A stretch of DNA of 49,404 nt, taken from NCBI GenBank assembly GCA_937863995.1, contig CALMIK010000087.1, positions 1 through 49,404 on the forward strand, written 5' to 3'. Made by a program: the position numbers and the translations under genes. This stretch comes from an uncultured Chelatococcus sp. (GTDB taxonomy: Bacteria > Pseudomonadota > Alphaproteobacteria > Rhizobiales > Beijerinckiaceae). The notes beneath the pieces are model-generated. The model was not told where the DNA came from. It saw only the letters and a program-made list of their open reading frames with translations, and searched no databases. Every line of letters begins with the position of its first letter. Positions within the stretch are counted from its first letter, which is position 1. Shown one piece after another: positions 38,423-47,255 of the stretch.

Positions 38423-39251
38423 CGGCTTGACGGCTCACCAGATGATGCATGGCGATGCCGCTCGTCGTCGCGACGTTGAGCGAATCGAACCTGCCATGCA
38501 TGGGGATGGAGACGGTGCGGCAGCGCGCCAGCACGTCGTACGGCAGGCCGGGGCCTTCGGTGCCGAGCAGCAGCGCCGCGCGAGGCGGCGGCGTGAGCTG
38601 CGACAGGGTTTCCGTTCCGCGCGGGCTCAACGCCAGCACCGAGAACCCCGCGCTGTCGAGCATGTCCATGAGCCCATGCGCTGAAGCCGCGCGAAAGAAG
38701 GGCACGGTGAGCGCGCCCCCGACCGACACGCGGATCGCCTTGCGGTAAAGCGGATCGCAGCTCGTGTCGTCGAGCAGCACGGCATCGGCCCCGAAGGCAG
38801 CCGCATTGCGAAAGATGCCACCGACATTGTCGTGGTTCGCGAGCCCCACCAATCCGACGACGAGCGCGCGGGGCGGCAGCCCGGCCAGAAACGCGCCGGC
38901 GTCTTCCGGCTCGCCGCGCCGTCCGAGCGCCAGCACGCCGCGATGGATGGGAAAACCCGCCACCGCGTCCATCACCGCGCGGCTCGCGGTATAGACCGGC
39001 ACATCGGCGGGCAGCGCCGCCGGCAGGTCCGCAAGCAACGGCAGGCGCGTGTCGAGGATGAACAGCGACTCGACCGCATGCAGCCTCTGCCGCAGCAGCA
39101 CGGCGAGCACCGTCTCGCCCTCGGCGATGAAACGCCCGCCCCGCCCGACGAGGTCGCGCTCGCGGATGTTCACATAGGCTTCGATGCGCGGATCATCCGG
39201 CTGATCGATGCGGATCGGCCGCAACATATCTTCGCTTTCCCGTTTAGACAT
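38412..39251 (-). CDS. TrmH/SpoU family RNA methyltransferase
   Basis: RNA 2'-O-ribose methyltransferase of the SPOUT class, 279 residues. A substrate-binding N-terminal domain is followed by the knotted SAM site, with LVGLANHDNVGGIFRNA, LLGTEGPGLP and the C-terminal IPMHGRFDSLNVATTSGIA. The target (rRNA or tRNA) is not known. The start at 39251 could instead be at 39227. A zf-TFIIB gene lies 40 bp upstream on the same strand. Confidence 0.9.
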   Translation of the reverse strand: MSKRESEDMLRPIRIDQPDDPRIEAYVNIRERDLVGRGGRFIAEGETVLAVLLRQRLHAVESLFILDTRLPLLADLPAALPADVPVYTASRAVMDAVAGFPIHRGVLALGRRGEPEDAGAFLAGLPPRALVVGLVGLANHDNVGGIFRNAAAFGADAVLLDDTSCDPLYRKAIRVSVGGALTVPFFRAASAHGLMDMLDSAGFSVLALSPRGTETLSQLTPPPRAALLLGTEGPGLPYDVLARCRTVSIPMHGRFDSLNVATTSGIAMHHLVSRQAVSR

Positions 39252-39291
39252 CCAGCGCCGCCCCCGCAGGAGCGGCGTTGGAAATTATGTC

Positions 39292-39582
39292 TTAGAAGTC
39301 AAAAAGTTCGCTCAGAAAGCTTTCGCGCTTCTTGGGCTTTTTCTCGCTATAGGCATCATGCGAACCATAGGCTTCCCTGCTGTGCTGCTGCGACGCCGGA
39401 GCCGGCTCCCGGGCGGGAGGGCTGGAGAATGAAGCAACCGGCGCCTGCGAACCGGCCCGCTCGATAATCTTGTCGAGCTCGCCACGGTCCAGCCAAACGC
39501 CCCGGCACTTGGGGCAATAGTCGATTTCGACGCCGTTGCGTTCGGTCATCACAAGCGTCTGGCTGTCTATAGGACACTGCAT
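39292..39582 (-). CDS. Small zf-TFIIB zinc-ribbon protein
   Basis: A 96-residue protein starting MQCPIDSQTL, with Cys3, then CPKCRGVWLDRGELDKII (CxxC), the zf-TFIIB pattern. A Pro/Ala/Ser-rich middle leads to the conserved end KKRESFLSELFDF, typical of this family in alphaproteobacteria. Its function is unknown. The first motif has only one Cys visible at CPID, so the zinc site is probably made with another residue or is partial. Confidence 0.82.
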   Translation of the reverse strand: MQCPIDSQTLVMTERNGVEIDYCPKCRGVWLDRGELDKIIERAGSQAPVASFSSPPAREPAPASQQHSREAYGSHDAYSEKKPKKRESFLSELFDF

Positions 39583-39676
39583 CGCGGTCGCTGCTCCATG
39601 TTTTCTAAGCTTGAGCCATGCCCCCGTTTCATTGCCCCGGAGAAATGGTCCAATTCACTGACTATGAACGAGTTCT

Positions 39677-39706
39677 TATCCATCGAATGGGTCCATTTGA
39701 TGGATA
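39677..39706. other. 13-bp hairpin between uup and the zf-TFIIB gene
   Basis: TATCCATCGAATG (39677-39689) pairs with CATTTGATGGATA (39694-39706) with a single G-T mismatch and a GGTC loop. It lies upstream of the zf-TFIIB gene start (39582) and downstream of uup, both on the minus strand. No T-run follows. Confidence 0.5.
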
Positions 39707-39798
39707 GCCGCTCCGGAGCCGACATGGATAGCGAGGCCGGGCGCGTCAAGACGGGTGGGCAGTACACATCCGCGTGACACTCGCCCGCCTTTGGCGGA

Positions 39799-41610
39799 TC
39801 AACCTTCGAGTTCCTCGCGCAGCATCTCGAGGCGCAGCCACTCTTCCTCGTTCGCGGCCCGCTCTTCCTCGGCCCGCGCCAGCAGCGTGTTGGCCTTTTC
39901 GAACTTGGCCGGCTCGCGCGTGTAGAGTTCCGGGTCGGCCAGCAGGTTCTGCAGCTTGGCGATGTCGCGCTCCAGAGCCGCGATGCGGTCGGGCAACGTG
40001 TCGAGCGCGTGCTTTTCCTTGAAGCTGAGCTTGCGCTTCTTGTCCGCATCCTGCGCGGCAACCTGTGCCGTGGCGGCAGGCTTGTCGGCGGCTTTCGCCT
40101 CGGCCCGGCGCGCCGTGACGCCCTCGCCGCGCTGGGCGAGCATGTCGGTATAGCCGCCCGCGTAGGCCTGCCAGCGCCCATTGCCCTCGGACACGACGAC
40201 CGCGTTGACCGTGCGGTCGAGGAAGTCGCGATCGTGGCTGACGAGAATGACGGTGCCGGGATAATCGGCGATCATCTCCTCCAGCAGGTCGAGGGTTTCG
40301 AGGTCGAGATCGTTGGTCGGTTCGTCGAGCACGAGGAAATTCGACGGCAGCGCCAGCGCCCGCGCCAAAATCAGCCGCCCGCGCTCACCGCCCGACAGCA
40401 CGGAAACAGGCGTGTTGAGCTGGTCGGGCGAGAACAGGAAGTCCTTCATGTAGCTCGCGACGTGCTTGACTATCCCGCCGACCATCACCGTGTCGCTGCC
40501 GCCGCCGGTGAGCGCGTCCTTGAGCGACGTCTCCGGCGACAGCGTCGCGCGGCGCTGGTCGAGGAAGGCCATTTCCAGGTTGGCGCCCAGCTTCACCCTG
40601 CCGCTGTCGGGCGCGAGATCGCCGGTGAGCAGGTTGAGCAGCGTCGTCTTGCCCGCGCCGTTGGGGCCGACGATGCCGATGCGGTCGCTGCGCAGGATGC
40701 GGATGGAGAAATCGTCCACGATCGCGCGCTCGCCAAAGCTCTTGACGAGGTTTTTCGCCTCGACGACGAGCTTGCCGGAGGTGTCCGCCTCGGTCACCGT
40801 GATGTTCACGGCACCCGTGGCGCGGCGGCGATCACGGAACTGCTTGCGCATGTCGGCGAGTTCGCGCACGCGGCGCATGTTGCGCTTGCGCCGCGCGGTC
40901 ACGCCGTAGCGCATCCAGTGGTCCTCGGCCGCGATCTTGCGAGCAAGCTTGTGGTGCTCGGTCTCTTCCTGCTCCAGCGTGGCGTCGCGCCATTCCTCGA
41001 AGCCGGCAAAACCCTTGTCCAGGCGGCGCGCCGTGCCCCTGTCGAGCCACACGGTGGCGCGCGAGAGATTTTCCAGGAAGCGGCGGTCGTGGCTGATCAG
41101 CACCAGCGCCGATTTCATGGCGCGGATCTCGGCCTCCAGCCATTCGATGGCCGGCAGGTCGAGGTGGTTGGTCGGCTCGTCGAGAAGCAGGATGTCGGGC
41201 TCCGGCGCCAGCGCGCGGGCCAGCGCCGCCCGGCGCGCCTCGCCGCCCGACAGCTTCTCGGGGCTTTCAGTTCCGGTCAGTCCGAGCTGCTCCAGCAGCC
41301 AGGCGGCGCGATAGGCGTCGTCGCCCGGCGCGAGCCCGGCCTCGACATAGGCGAGCGTGTTGGCGAAGCCGGACAGGTCCGGCTCCTGCGGCAGATAGCG
41401 CACGGTCGCGCCCGGCTGCACGAAGCGCGTGCCGGTATCGGCCTCGACGAGACCGGCAGCGATCTTCAGCAGCGTCGACTTGCCGGAGCCGTTGCGCCCG
41501 ACGAGACACAGCCGCTCGCCTTGCGACACGGACAGCTCCGCGCCGGTGAGCAGCGGCGCGCCGCCGAAGGTCAGATGAATATCCTGAAGCAGAAGCAGAG
41601 GTGGAGCCAT
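39799..41610 (-). CDS. uup: ABC-F ATPase, Uup type
   Basis: Soluble protein with two ABC ATPase domains and no membrane part, 603 residues. Walker A motifs are GRNGSGKST and GPNGAGKTT, with signatures LSGGEARRAALARAL and LSGGERGRLILARAL and Walker B LLDEPTNHLD / VLDEPTNDLD. A linker between the domains and a charged C-terminal coiled coil (about 520-603) are typical of Uup, which acts on ribosomes or branched DNA. A small hairpin (39785-39797) sits at its stop. Confidence 0.92.
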   Translation of the reverse strand: MAPPLLLLQDIHLTFGGAPLLTGAELSVSQGERLCLVGRNGSGKSTLLKIAAGLVEADTGTRFVQPGATVRYLPQEPDLSGFANTLAYVEAGLAPGDDAYRAAWLLEQLGLTGTESPEKLSGGEARRAALARALAPEPDILLLDEPTNHLDLPAIEWLEAEIRAMKSALVLISHDRRFLENLSRATVWLDRGTARRLDKGFAGFEEWRDATLEQEETEHHKLARKIAAEDHWMRYGVTARRKRNMRRVRELADMRKQFRDRRRATGAVNITVTEADTSGKLVVEAKNLVKSFGERAIVDDFSIRILRSDRIGIVGPNGAGKTTLLNLLTGDLAPDSGRVKLGANLEMAFLDQRRATLSPETSLKDALTGGGSDTVMVGGIVKHVASYMKDFLFSPDQLNTPVSVLSGGERGRLILARALALPSNFLVLDEPTNDLDLETLDLLEEMIADYPGTVILVSHDRDFLDRTVNAVVVSEGNGRWQAYAGGYTDMLAQRGEGVTARRAEAKAADKPAATAQVAAQDADKKRKLSFKEKHALDTLPDRIAALERDIAKLQNLLADPELYTREPAKFEKANTLLARAEEERAANEEEWLRLEMLREELEG

Positions 41611-41662
41611 GATGTCTCAATAGCGGGGATCGGGGGGATATGCCAGCGCGGCGTCCAGTGGT

Positions 41663-42295
41663 TCAGTCCGTGTCGCACCGCAACGTCGCGGCGGTGGCGC
41701 GCGCGCTGTCGCGCAGGCTCGGCCACGGCGCCATCACCCGGTAGACGGCGAGCCCGTGGGTCACAGGCATGCCGTAGCGCGCCGGAACCACGAAACGCAC
41801 ATCGGCGCCGTCGCCGCGCGCGACGTCCGGCGCCTGGTCCGGCGTCATCACGTGCAGCGACAGTTCGCCCGCCTGCGCCACCTCGTCGGTGACGGCGTAG
41901 AGCACCCCGCCGCCCGGCGCGTGCAGCGACAGGCCGGCGAAACCGTCGGGCGCGCGGGCGCGGATGCGCTGCGGTCCCTTGGCAAGGTCAAAGCGGCAGA
42001 CCATGGTGACGAACGCCGGATCGGGCCACGGCGGATCGAACACACCACCCTTTCCCGGCTCGACCGACGCCTGAGAGGGCGCGGCTGAAATCCGGTTGAC
42101 GGCATCGCCCGTCCCGACGAAGGGAATGACGAAAACGGTGACGATGTGCACCAGCGCTCCCAGCGTCAGGCCGAACACGAGCGCGTGCAGCACCTCGCCC
42201 GAAAGCCTTGCCAGCCATTGCCACGGCCGCCGCCGCGCGGGCGGACGCCGCAGGCCCAGCGCACTGTCTATCTTGAGCGCGCGCGTCTCTTTCAT
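41663..42295 (-). CDS. DUF1254-type membrane-anchored protein
   Basis: A 210-residue protein with one transmembrane segment (about 33-58, ending VTVFVIPFVG) and a C-terminal globular part with PDPAFVTMVCRFDLAKGP. I recognise it as the short DUF1254-type partner that, in Hyphomicrobiales, is found beside a DUF1214 protein. Its role is unknown. It overlaps the upstream DUF1214 gene by 4 bp and is coupled to it. Confidence 0.7.
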   Translation of the reverse strand: MKETRALKIDSALGLRRPPARRRPWQWLARLSGEVLHALVFGLTLGALVHIVTVFVIPFVGTGDAVNRISAAPSQASVEPGKGGVFDPPWPDPAFVTMVCRFDLAKGPQRIRARAPDGFAGLSLHAPGGGVLYAVTDEVAQAGELSLHVMTPDQAPDVARGDGADVRFVVPARYGMPVTHGLAVYRVMAPWPSLRDSARATAATLRCDTD

Positions 42296-42870
42296 GGGCA
42301 GCCCACCCGCTCGATCCGCGGCAGGGCGCCCACGTCGACCGCTCCCGTCATCGCCGATACCGACGTGCCGTAGAGGCGCAACACGAGATGCAGGCCATCG
42401 GTTGCGGGCAGCATGAGCCAGTTGCCCGGCTGCACCGCGCGCGCCAGCGCGATATCGACGCTGCCGTCGGGCGCGCGCAGGATCTCGTGCGAGGTGAAGC
42501 CGTTGCGCCCGGTGGCATTGGCGGGCAGCCGGCCATCGGCGTCGTAGACGGTCAGCGTCCAGGCGCGCGAAACGGGCACGCCGCCGCGGACATGATAGCG
42601 GCAGGCGGCGCTCAGCTCGCGTCCGTCGCTGTCATGGCCGGCGCTAAACGCCAGCCCCTCGCCCGCGCCGAGCGGCAGCGATCCCTGGCGCGAAACAACG
42701 GCCCGGGCGTAGGGATCTATCCCGGCCGCGCCGATCTGCGGCCACGCCGACCACGGCCCCACGCGCACCTCGCCGAACGGCGGTTCGCGCGCCGTCAGGT
42801 AATAGGCCGACCCCAGCCCCGCGAGGGCGGCGACGGAAAGCGCGGCGAGGATGAGAAGGACAGAGCGCAA
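42292..42870 (-). CDS. DUF1214 domain protein
   Basis: A 192-residue exported or membrane-anchored protein with a hydrophobic N-terminus (MRSVLLILAALSVAALAGLG) and DUF1214 body segments GSLPLGAGEGLAF, SRAWTLTVYDADGRLPAN and NWLMLPATDGLHLVLRLYG. The start appears to be TTG. DUF1214 and DUF1254 often occur together, including in fused proteins, without an agreed function. Confidence 0.75.
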   Translation of the reverse strand: MRSVLLILAALSVAALAGLGSAYYLTAREPPFGEVRVGPWSAWPQIGAAGIDPYARAVVSRQGSLPLGAGEGLAFSAGHDSDGRELSAACRYHVRGGVPVSRAWTLTVYDADGRLPANATGRNGFTSHEILRAPDGSVDIALARAVQPGNWLMLPATDGLHLVLRLYGTSVSAMTGAVDVGALPRIERVGCP

Positions 42871-42998
42871 GGAATCAACACGCGATACCGGGAAAAACGA
42901 CTGACACCGGGGTTATCGCCCATGGTGGCGGTTCCCGCAAGCAGCGGCGCGGCTGCCGCTGGCACGACGCGGGAAAGACAGGCCAGCGCCCGGGCATC

Positions 42999-45275
42999 TC
43001 AGGGCGGCGCCGAAGGCTGGAACGGCGCGAGCGTGTTGCTGGCGGCAAGACGCGACGGCGCACCGGCGCGCGCGCCGCCAGCCGTTTCGGCGTTTCCGGC
43101 TTTCGCGCCGCGCGCGGCCTGCTGGATCGGCGCTGCGTCGGGCGCCCGCGCGGTCGGCTGCGTGCCGGTCTTCTCGGCCTCGCGGAACAGCGTGCCGAGA
43201 CCCTGCAGCAGATCATAGGACTGCCGCGACAGGTTGGCGCCGCCGCCATCCTCTCCGGCGTCGTCGGGAGCCGCCGCGACAGCACCCGCGGGCGGCGCGA
43301 CGCCGGGCACCGGACGGATGGTGAGGCCACGATGGGCCGGAGCCATCAGCCCCTGCCAGATCTGGGCCGGCAGCGTGCCGCCGGTCATGCGGTTCGCCGG
43401 CTTGTAATCGTCGTTGCCGAGCCACACCGCCGCCACCAGATTCCCGGTGAAGCCCACGAACCATGCGTCGCGGTAGGCGTTGGTGGTACCGGTCTTACCC
43501 GCCACGGGCACGCCGTCGATTCGCGCCCGCCGGCCCGTTCCCGCCTCGACGACCTTGGTCAACATGCGGTTCATGCCTTCGGCCACTTCCGGTGTGAGCA
43601 CGCGCATGGGCGCGGCCGCGTCGCGGCTCCTGCGCCACAGCACGTCGCCGTGGCCGTTGCTGATCTCGGTCGCCGCGTAGGGCTTGGCGCGCTGGCCGCC
43701 ATTAGCGAACACGGCGAAGCCCGCCGCCATGTCGAGCACGCGCACGCCCTCCGCGCCGATGGGCAGCGGGGCGGTGTTGCGCAGCTCGGTGGTGATGCCC
43801 ATCAGGTGGCTCATCTCGATGACGCGCGCGAGTCCCTTGCGGGCGTTGCCGCCGCCCATCATCAGCGTCAGGCGCACGGGCGTGGTGTTGATGGAGCGCT
43901 GCAGCGCCACCGTCAGGTTAGTGCGGCCGGAATAGCTGCGGCCGTAATTGTTGGGGCACCAGTTGCCGATGCAGGTCGGCCCGTCGACGATGCTGCTGTC
44001 TTCCTTGACGAGCCCGTCCATCATGGCGGCGGCGAACACGAACGGCTTGAACGACGATCCCGGCTGGCGCAGCGAGCCGGTGGCGCGGTTGAACTGGCTT
44101 TCGCCATAATCGCGCCCGCCCACCATGGCGCGGGCCGCGCCATCGGGATCGAGCACCGCGATGGCGCCCTGCTTCACGCCCCAGCGCTTGCCTTCCTGCA
44201 GCAGCCCTTCTTCCAGCGAGCTTTCGGCGAGGTGCTGGATGGACAGGTCGAGCGGCGTCTTGACCACGAGCACGCGCTCGCCCTTGAGCGCGCCCTCGCC
44301 CGCCATGGCGCGGATCTCGTCGAAGGCCCAGTCGAGATAATAGTCGGGGCTGGCGTCGCGCACGCGGTCCACCGGCGTCGCCGGGTTGCGCCGCGCGATC
44401 TCGGCCTGCCCCTCGCTGATGAAGCCCGAATCCACCATCGTGCCCAGCACGTCGGAAGCGCGCGCGCGGGCGGTCGGCAGGTTGACGTGGGGCGCGTACT
44501 TGGAGGGAGCCTTGAACAGACCCGCAAGCATCGCCGCTTCCGGCAGGGTGATGTCGCGCACCGACTTGCCGAAGTAGAACTCCGCCGCCGCCGCCGCGCC
44601 GAACGTGCCGCCGCCCATGTAGGCGCGGTCGAGATAGAGCTTGAGGATCTCGTTCTTGCTGAGGCGCGACTCGAGCCACAGCGACAGGAACGCCTCGTTG
44701 ATCTTGCGCTGGAGCGAGCGCTCGTTGGTGAGGAACAGGTTCTTGGCGAGCTGCTGGGTGAGCGACGAACCGCCCTGCACCACCCCGTCGGCGCGCGCGT
44801 TGGCCGAAACGGCGCGGAAGGTGCCGATGACGTCGATGCCGAAATGCTGGTAGAAGCGCCGGTCCTCGGTGGCGAGAACCGCCTTGACGAGGATGTCGGG
44901 GAACTCATCGAGCGCGAGCGAGTCGTCGTGCAGAATGCCGCGACGTCCGATCTCGCTGCCGTAGCGATCGAGGAAGGTGACGGCGAACTCGGGCTTTTTC
45001 AGCCAGTCCTCGGTGGTTTCCCTGAAGGCGGGCTGCGCGAGGGCAAGCAGCAGCATGCCACCGGCCACGGACAAGGTGGCGCCCTCGCTGGCGCATTCCA
45101 CCAGCACGCGGCGCACGCCGGTGACGGCGAGCCTGTCCATGCGCGCGGAGATCCGCCGCCAGATTTCTCCAAATCCCGAACCTGCGTTATAGAGGGAGGC
45201 GTCAATCCATGAGTCGACGGCAAGCGCGGCGCGCCTGATGCGGGTGGAGAGTGATACCTTACGATACTTAAACAC
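42999..45275 (-). CDS. PBP1-type bifunctional penicillin-binding protein
   Basis: Peptidoglycan glycosyltransferase and transpeptidase, 758 residues. An N-terminal membrane helix (about 66-81) precedes the GT51 domain, with EDRRFYQHFG (catalytic Glu137), GGSSLTQQLAKN and RKINEAFLSLWLE. The transpeptidase domain has SSFK (SxxK), SIN (SxN) and KTGTT. The Ala/Pro-rich tail of about 80 residues is disordered. It starts with GTG at 45275 with AGGGAG upstream. The 90-residue cytoplasmic/membrane head is longer than usual. Confidence 0.92.
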   Translation of the reverse strand: MFKYRKVSLSTRIRRAALAVDSWIDASLYNAGSGFGEIWRRISARMDRLAVTGVRRVLVECASEGATLSVAGGMLLLALAQPAFRETTEDWLKKPEFAVTFLDRYGSEIGRRGILHDDSLALDEFPDILVKAVLATEDRRFYQHFGIDVIGTFRAVSANARADGVVQGGSSLTQQLAKNLFLTNERSLQRKINEAFLSLWLESRLSKNEILKLYLDRAYMGGGTFGAAAAAEFYFGKSVRDITLPEAAMLAGLFKAPSKYAPHVNLPTARARASDVLGTMVDSGFISEGQAEIARRNPATPVDRVRDASPDYYLDWAFDEIRAMAGEGALKGERVLVVKTPLDLSIQHLAESSLEEGLLQEGKRWGVKQGAIAVLDPDGAARAMVGGRDYGESQFNRATGSLRQPGSSFKPFVFAAAMMDGLVKEDSSIVDGPTCIGNWCPNNYGRSYSGRTNLTVALQRSINTTPVRLTLMMGGGNARKGLARVIEMSHLMGITTELRNTAPLPIGAEGVRVLDMAAGFAVFANGGQRAKPYAATEISNGHGDVLWRRSRDAAAPMRVLTPEVAEGMNRMLTKVVEAGTGRRARIDGVPVAGKTGTTNAYRDAWFVGFTGNLVAAVWLGNDDYKPANRMTGGTLPAQIWQGLMAPAHRGLTIRPVPGVAPPAGAVAAAPDDAGEDGGGANLSRQSYDLLQGLGTLFREAEKTGTQPTARAPDAAPIQQAARGAKAGNAETAGGARAGAPSRLAASNTLAPFQPSAPP

Positions 45276-45458
45276 CGCGATCGCTCCCTTGAGCGAAGCC
45301 GAGGACCGCCTCAGTGGTAAAACACCTTTTCTTCCGCCGCAATCGCATCCCGTGCAGCAAAGATTGACATCCTTAACCGGAACGCCAATTCGTGCGCACG
45401 TGTGGCCCCGAGCTCACATGATACGCCCATCGCGCGTCCCAATACAGTACAGGCGCAG

Positions 45459-46004
45459 ATGCGCTGGAGAATGACCTTGACGGAATCCGTGTTACCGTTC
45501 TGGAAAAACAAGAAACTGCATGAGATGTCCGAACGGGAGTGGGAATCCCTGTGCGACGGCTGCGGACGTTGCTGCCTCGTCAAACTGGAGGACGAGGACA
45601 CCGGCCGCATCTACGCCACCGATGTCGCCTGCCGGCTGTTCGACGCGAACGTCTGCCGCTGCAAGGATTACGCGCACAGGCAGGAGATGGTTCCCGATTG
45701 CATCCGCCTCACGCCGCAAGAAGTGGCGCGCCTCACCTGGCTGCCGCCCACCTGCGCCTACCGGCTGGTGCGCGAGGGCGCGGACCTGCCCGCATGGCAC
45801 CCTCTGATCTCCGGCGATCCGGAGACGGTACACACGGCGGGCGTGTCGGTGCGCGGGCGGGTGTCGGCGAGCGAGGACGACATCGCCGTCGACGACCTGC
45901 CGGAACGCATCGTCGAGTGGCCGATGCTCACGCCGGAAGACGAGGCCCCCAAAGCGGGAGCGCGGCGCCGGCGCAAGCCGGAACCGCGCGGCAATAATCG
46001 CTGA
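45459..46004 (+). CDS. YcgN-family cysteine-cluster protein
   Basis: A protein of about 181 residues with the cysteine cluster [11 protein letters not shown], then [14 protein letters not shown], a Cys in VPDCIRL and a Cys in PPTCAYRL. This is the YkgJ/YcgN zinc/iron-chelating pattern; the family's role is unknown. The C-terminal tail is basic. The start is uncertain: 45459, 45471 and 45402 are all in frame, and none has an ideal ribosome-binding site. Confidence 0.85.
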   Translation: MRWRMTLTESVLPFWKNKKLHEMSEREWESLCDGCGRCCLVKLEDEDTGRIYATDVACRLFDANVCRCKDYAHRQEMVPDCIRLTPQEVARLTWLPPTCAYRLVREGADLPAWHPLISGDPETVHTAGVSVRGRVSASEDDIAVDDLPERIVEWPMLTPEDEAPKAGARRRRKPEPRGNNR

Positions 46005-46011
46005 ACCTCTC

Positions 46012-46527
46012 TCAGGCCTCCGCCAGCAGGGCGCGCAGGTCGAGCCGCTCCGTCACCATGGAAAGCGTGCCGTCGCGATCGTGCGGCCACTGCGCCTCCG
46101 GGCGGTCCCAGTAAAGCTCGACACCGTTCTGGTCGGGGTCGCGCAGATAGAGCGCCTCGCTGACCCCGTGATCGCTGGCGCCGTCGAGCTCGATGCCCGC
46201 TTCCACAAGGCGGCGCAGCGCATCGGCAAGGGCGGCGCGCGTCGGATAGAGGATCGCGAGATGATAGAGTCCGGTCGTGCCCGGCGCGGGGGGCTGTCCG
46301 CCGGCGCTCTCCCACGTGTTGAGGCCGATGTGGTGATGATACCCGCCGGCAGAAATAAACGCGGCCCGCTTGCCGTAGCGCTGGATCAGCTCGAAGCCGA
46401 GCACGCCGCAATAGAATGCCAGCGCCCGGTCGAGGTCGGCGACCTTCAGGTGAACGTGGCCGATGCGCACGCCCGGATCGATCGGACGCGGCGTCAGGGC
46501 CGGCTCGATGACGGGAAGCCTGGTCAT
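46012..46527 (-). CDS. VOC-family ring-cleavage dioxygenase-like protein (CatE type)
   Basis: A 171-residue vicinal-oxygen-chelate protein. GHVHLKVADLDRALAFYCGVL begins the fold, with metal-ligand candidates in GHVH, YHLAILYP and a C-terminal DPDQNGVELYWD Glu. The GYHHHIGLNTW segment resembles catechol dioxygenase-like YfiE/CatE proteins. The ATG at 46527 with GGAGGG upstream is preferred over 46539. It follows the doxX-like gene on the same strand. Confidence 0.85.
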   Translation of the reverse strand: MTRLPVIEPALTPRPIDPGVRIGHVHLKVADLDRALAFYCGVLGFELIQRYGKRAAFISAGGYHHHIGLNTWESAGGQPPAPGTTGLYHLAILYPTRAALADALRRLVEAGIELDGASDHGVSEALYLRDPDQNGVELYWDRPEAQWPHDRDGTLSMVTERLDLRALLAEA

Positions 46528-46612
46528 GATACCCTCCATGAGATGACTGTTATTGGTATGTCAGCCGGAATGCCCCCGGCCGGGCGCGCACGCCCGGCCG
46601 GATGGCCGCAGA

Positions 46613-47032
46613 TCAGGCCGCAAGCGCCGAACGGCCCTGGGTGCGCTTGCCGTCGAGGCTCCACGCGCCCGCGCCGGCGAACACGAGATACAGGAACACG
46701 AACGAGAACAGGGCTGCGAGCTCGCCGCCGTTGGTGAGCGGATAAACCCCGCGCGGCGCATGGAACTGGAAGTAGGCCACTGCCGTCATGCCGGACAGGA
46801 CGAATGCGGTCGGGCGGGTGTAAAGGCCGAGAATGATCAGGATGCTGCCGACCGTCTCGATGATGCCGCCGATGCCGAACTGCGACAGCAACGGCACGTT
46901 GGCCAGCGCCTCGACATAGGGAAACTGGATCAGCTTCGACAGGCCGTGCTGAAGCAGGAAAAGGCCCGAGACGACGCGCAGGACGGCAAGCGCCTGCGGC
47001 CGGACGGATTCGAGTTTTGCTTCCAATGACAT
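46613..47032 (-). CDS. DoxX-family membrane protein
   Basis: A 139-residue protein with about four transmembrane helices and the DoxX patterns LRVVSGLFLLQHGLSKL and GGIIETVGSILIILGLYTR. DoxX relatives are linked to thiol or quinone stress; the exact role is unknown. The start is the ATG at 47032, with AGGAG upstream, rather than 47140. The VOC gene lies 85 bp downstream, so they probably form one unit, divergent from a LysR gene. Confidence 0.87.
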   Translation of the reverse strand: MSLEAKLESVRPQALAVLRVVSGLFLLQHGLSKLIQFPYVEALANVPLLSQFGIGGIIETVGSILIILGLYTRPTAFVLSGMTAVAYFQFHAPRGVYPLTNGGELAALFSFVFLYLVFAGAGAWSLDGKRTQGRSALAA

Positions 47033-47198
47033 TTCGGATCTCCTTGGCAAGAATGATGCGATCGGCAAAACCGGGCACGGAAATGGCGAGCCATCTCGCG
47101 CGGAACCGGGACCCGCAGAACCGGGACCATTGTGCGCCAACCGCGGTGCGACACTGCAACAGACTATGATCTATTTCCTGGCTGACGTTAATCGTGTC

Positions 47199-47210
47199 AT
47201 TATGCATAAT
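47199..47210. promoter_or_regulatory. Palindrome between doxX-like and lysR genes, possible operator
   Basis: ATTATGCATAAT is a perfect 12-bp palindrome in the divergent spacer, 46 bp before the LysR start codon. It lies in an AT-rich stretch (47190-47225). LysR regulators typically bind dyads of the T-N11-A kind in such divergent promoters. Confidence 0.5.
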
Positions 47211-47255
47211 AATTATAACTGACAGTGTGATATGCAGCGCAAGGAACAATGACCG

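Noticed and set aside
40009..41892. 627-codon open frame opposite uup
   Set aside because: It runs antisense to the two clear ATPase domains of uup and shows no family features.
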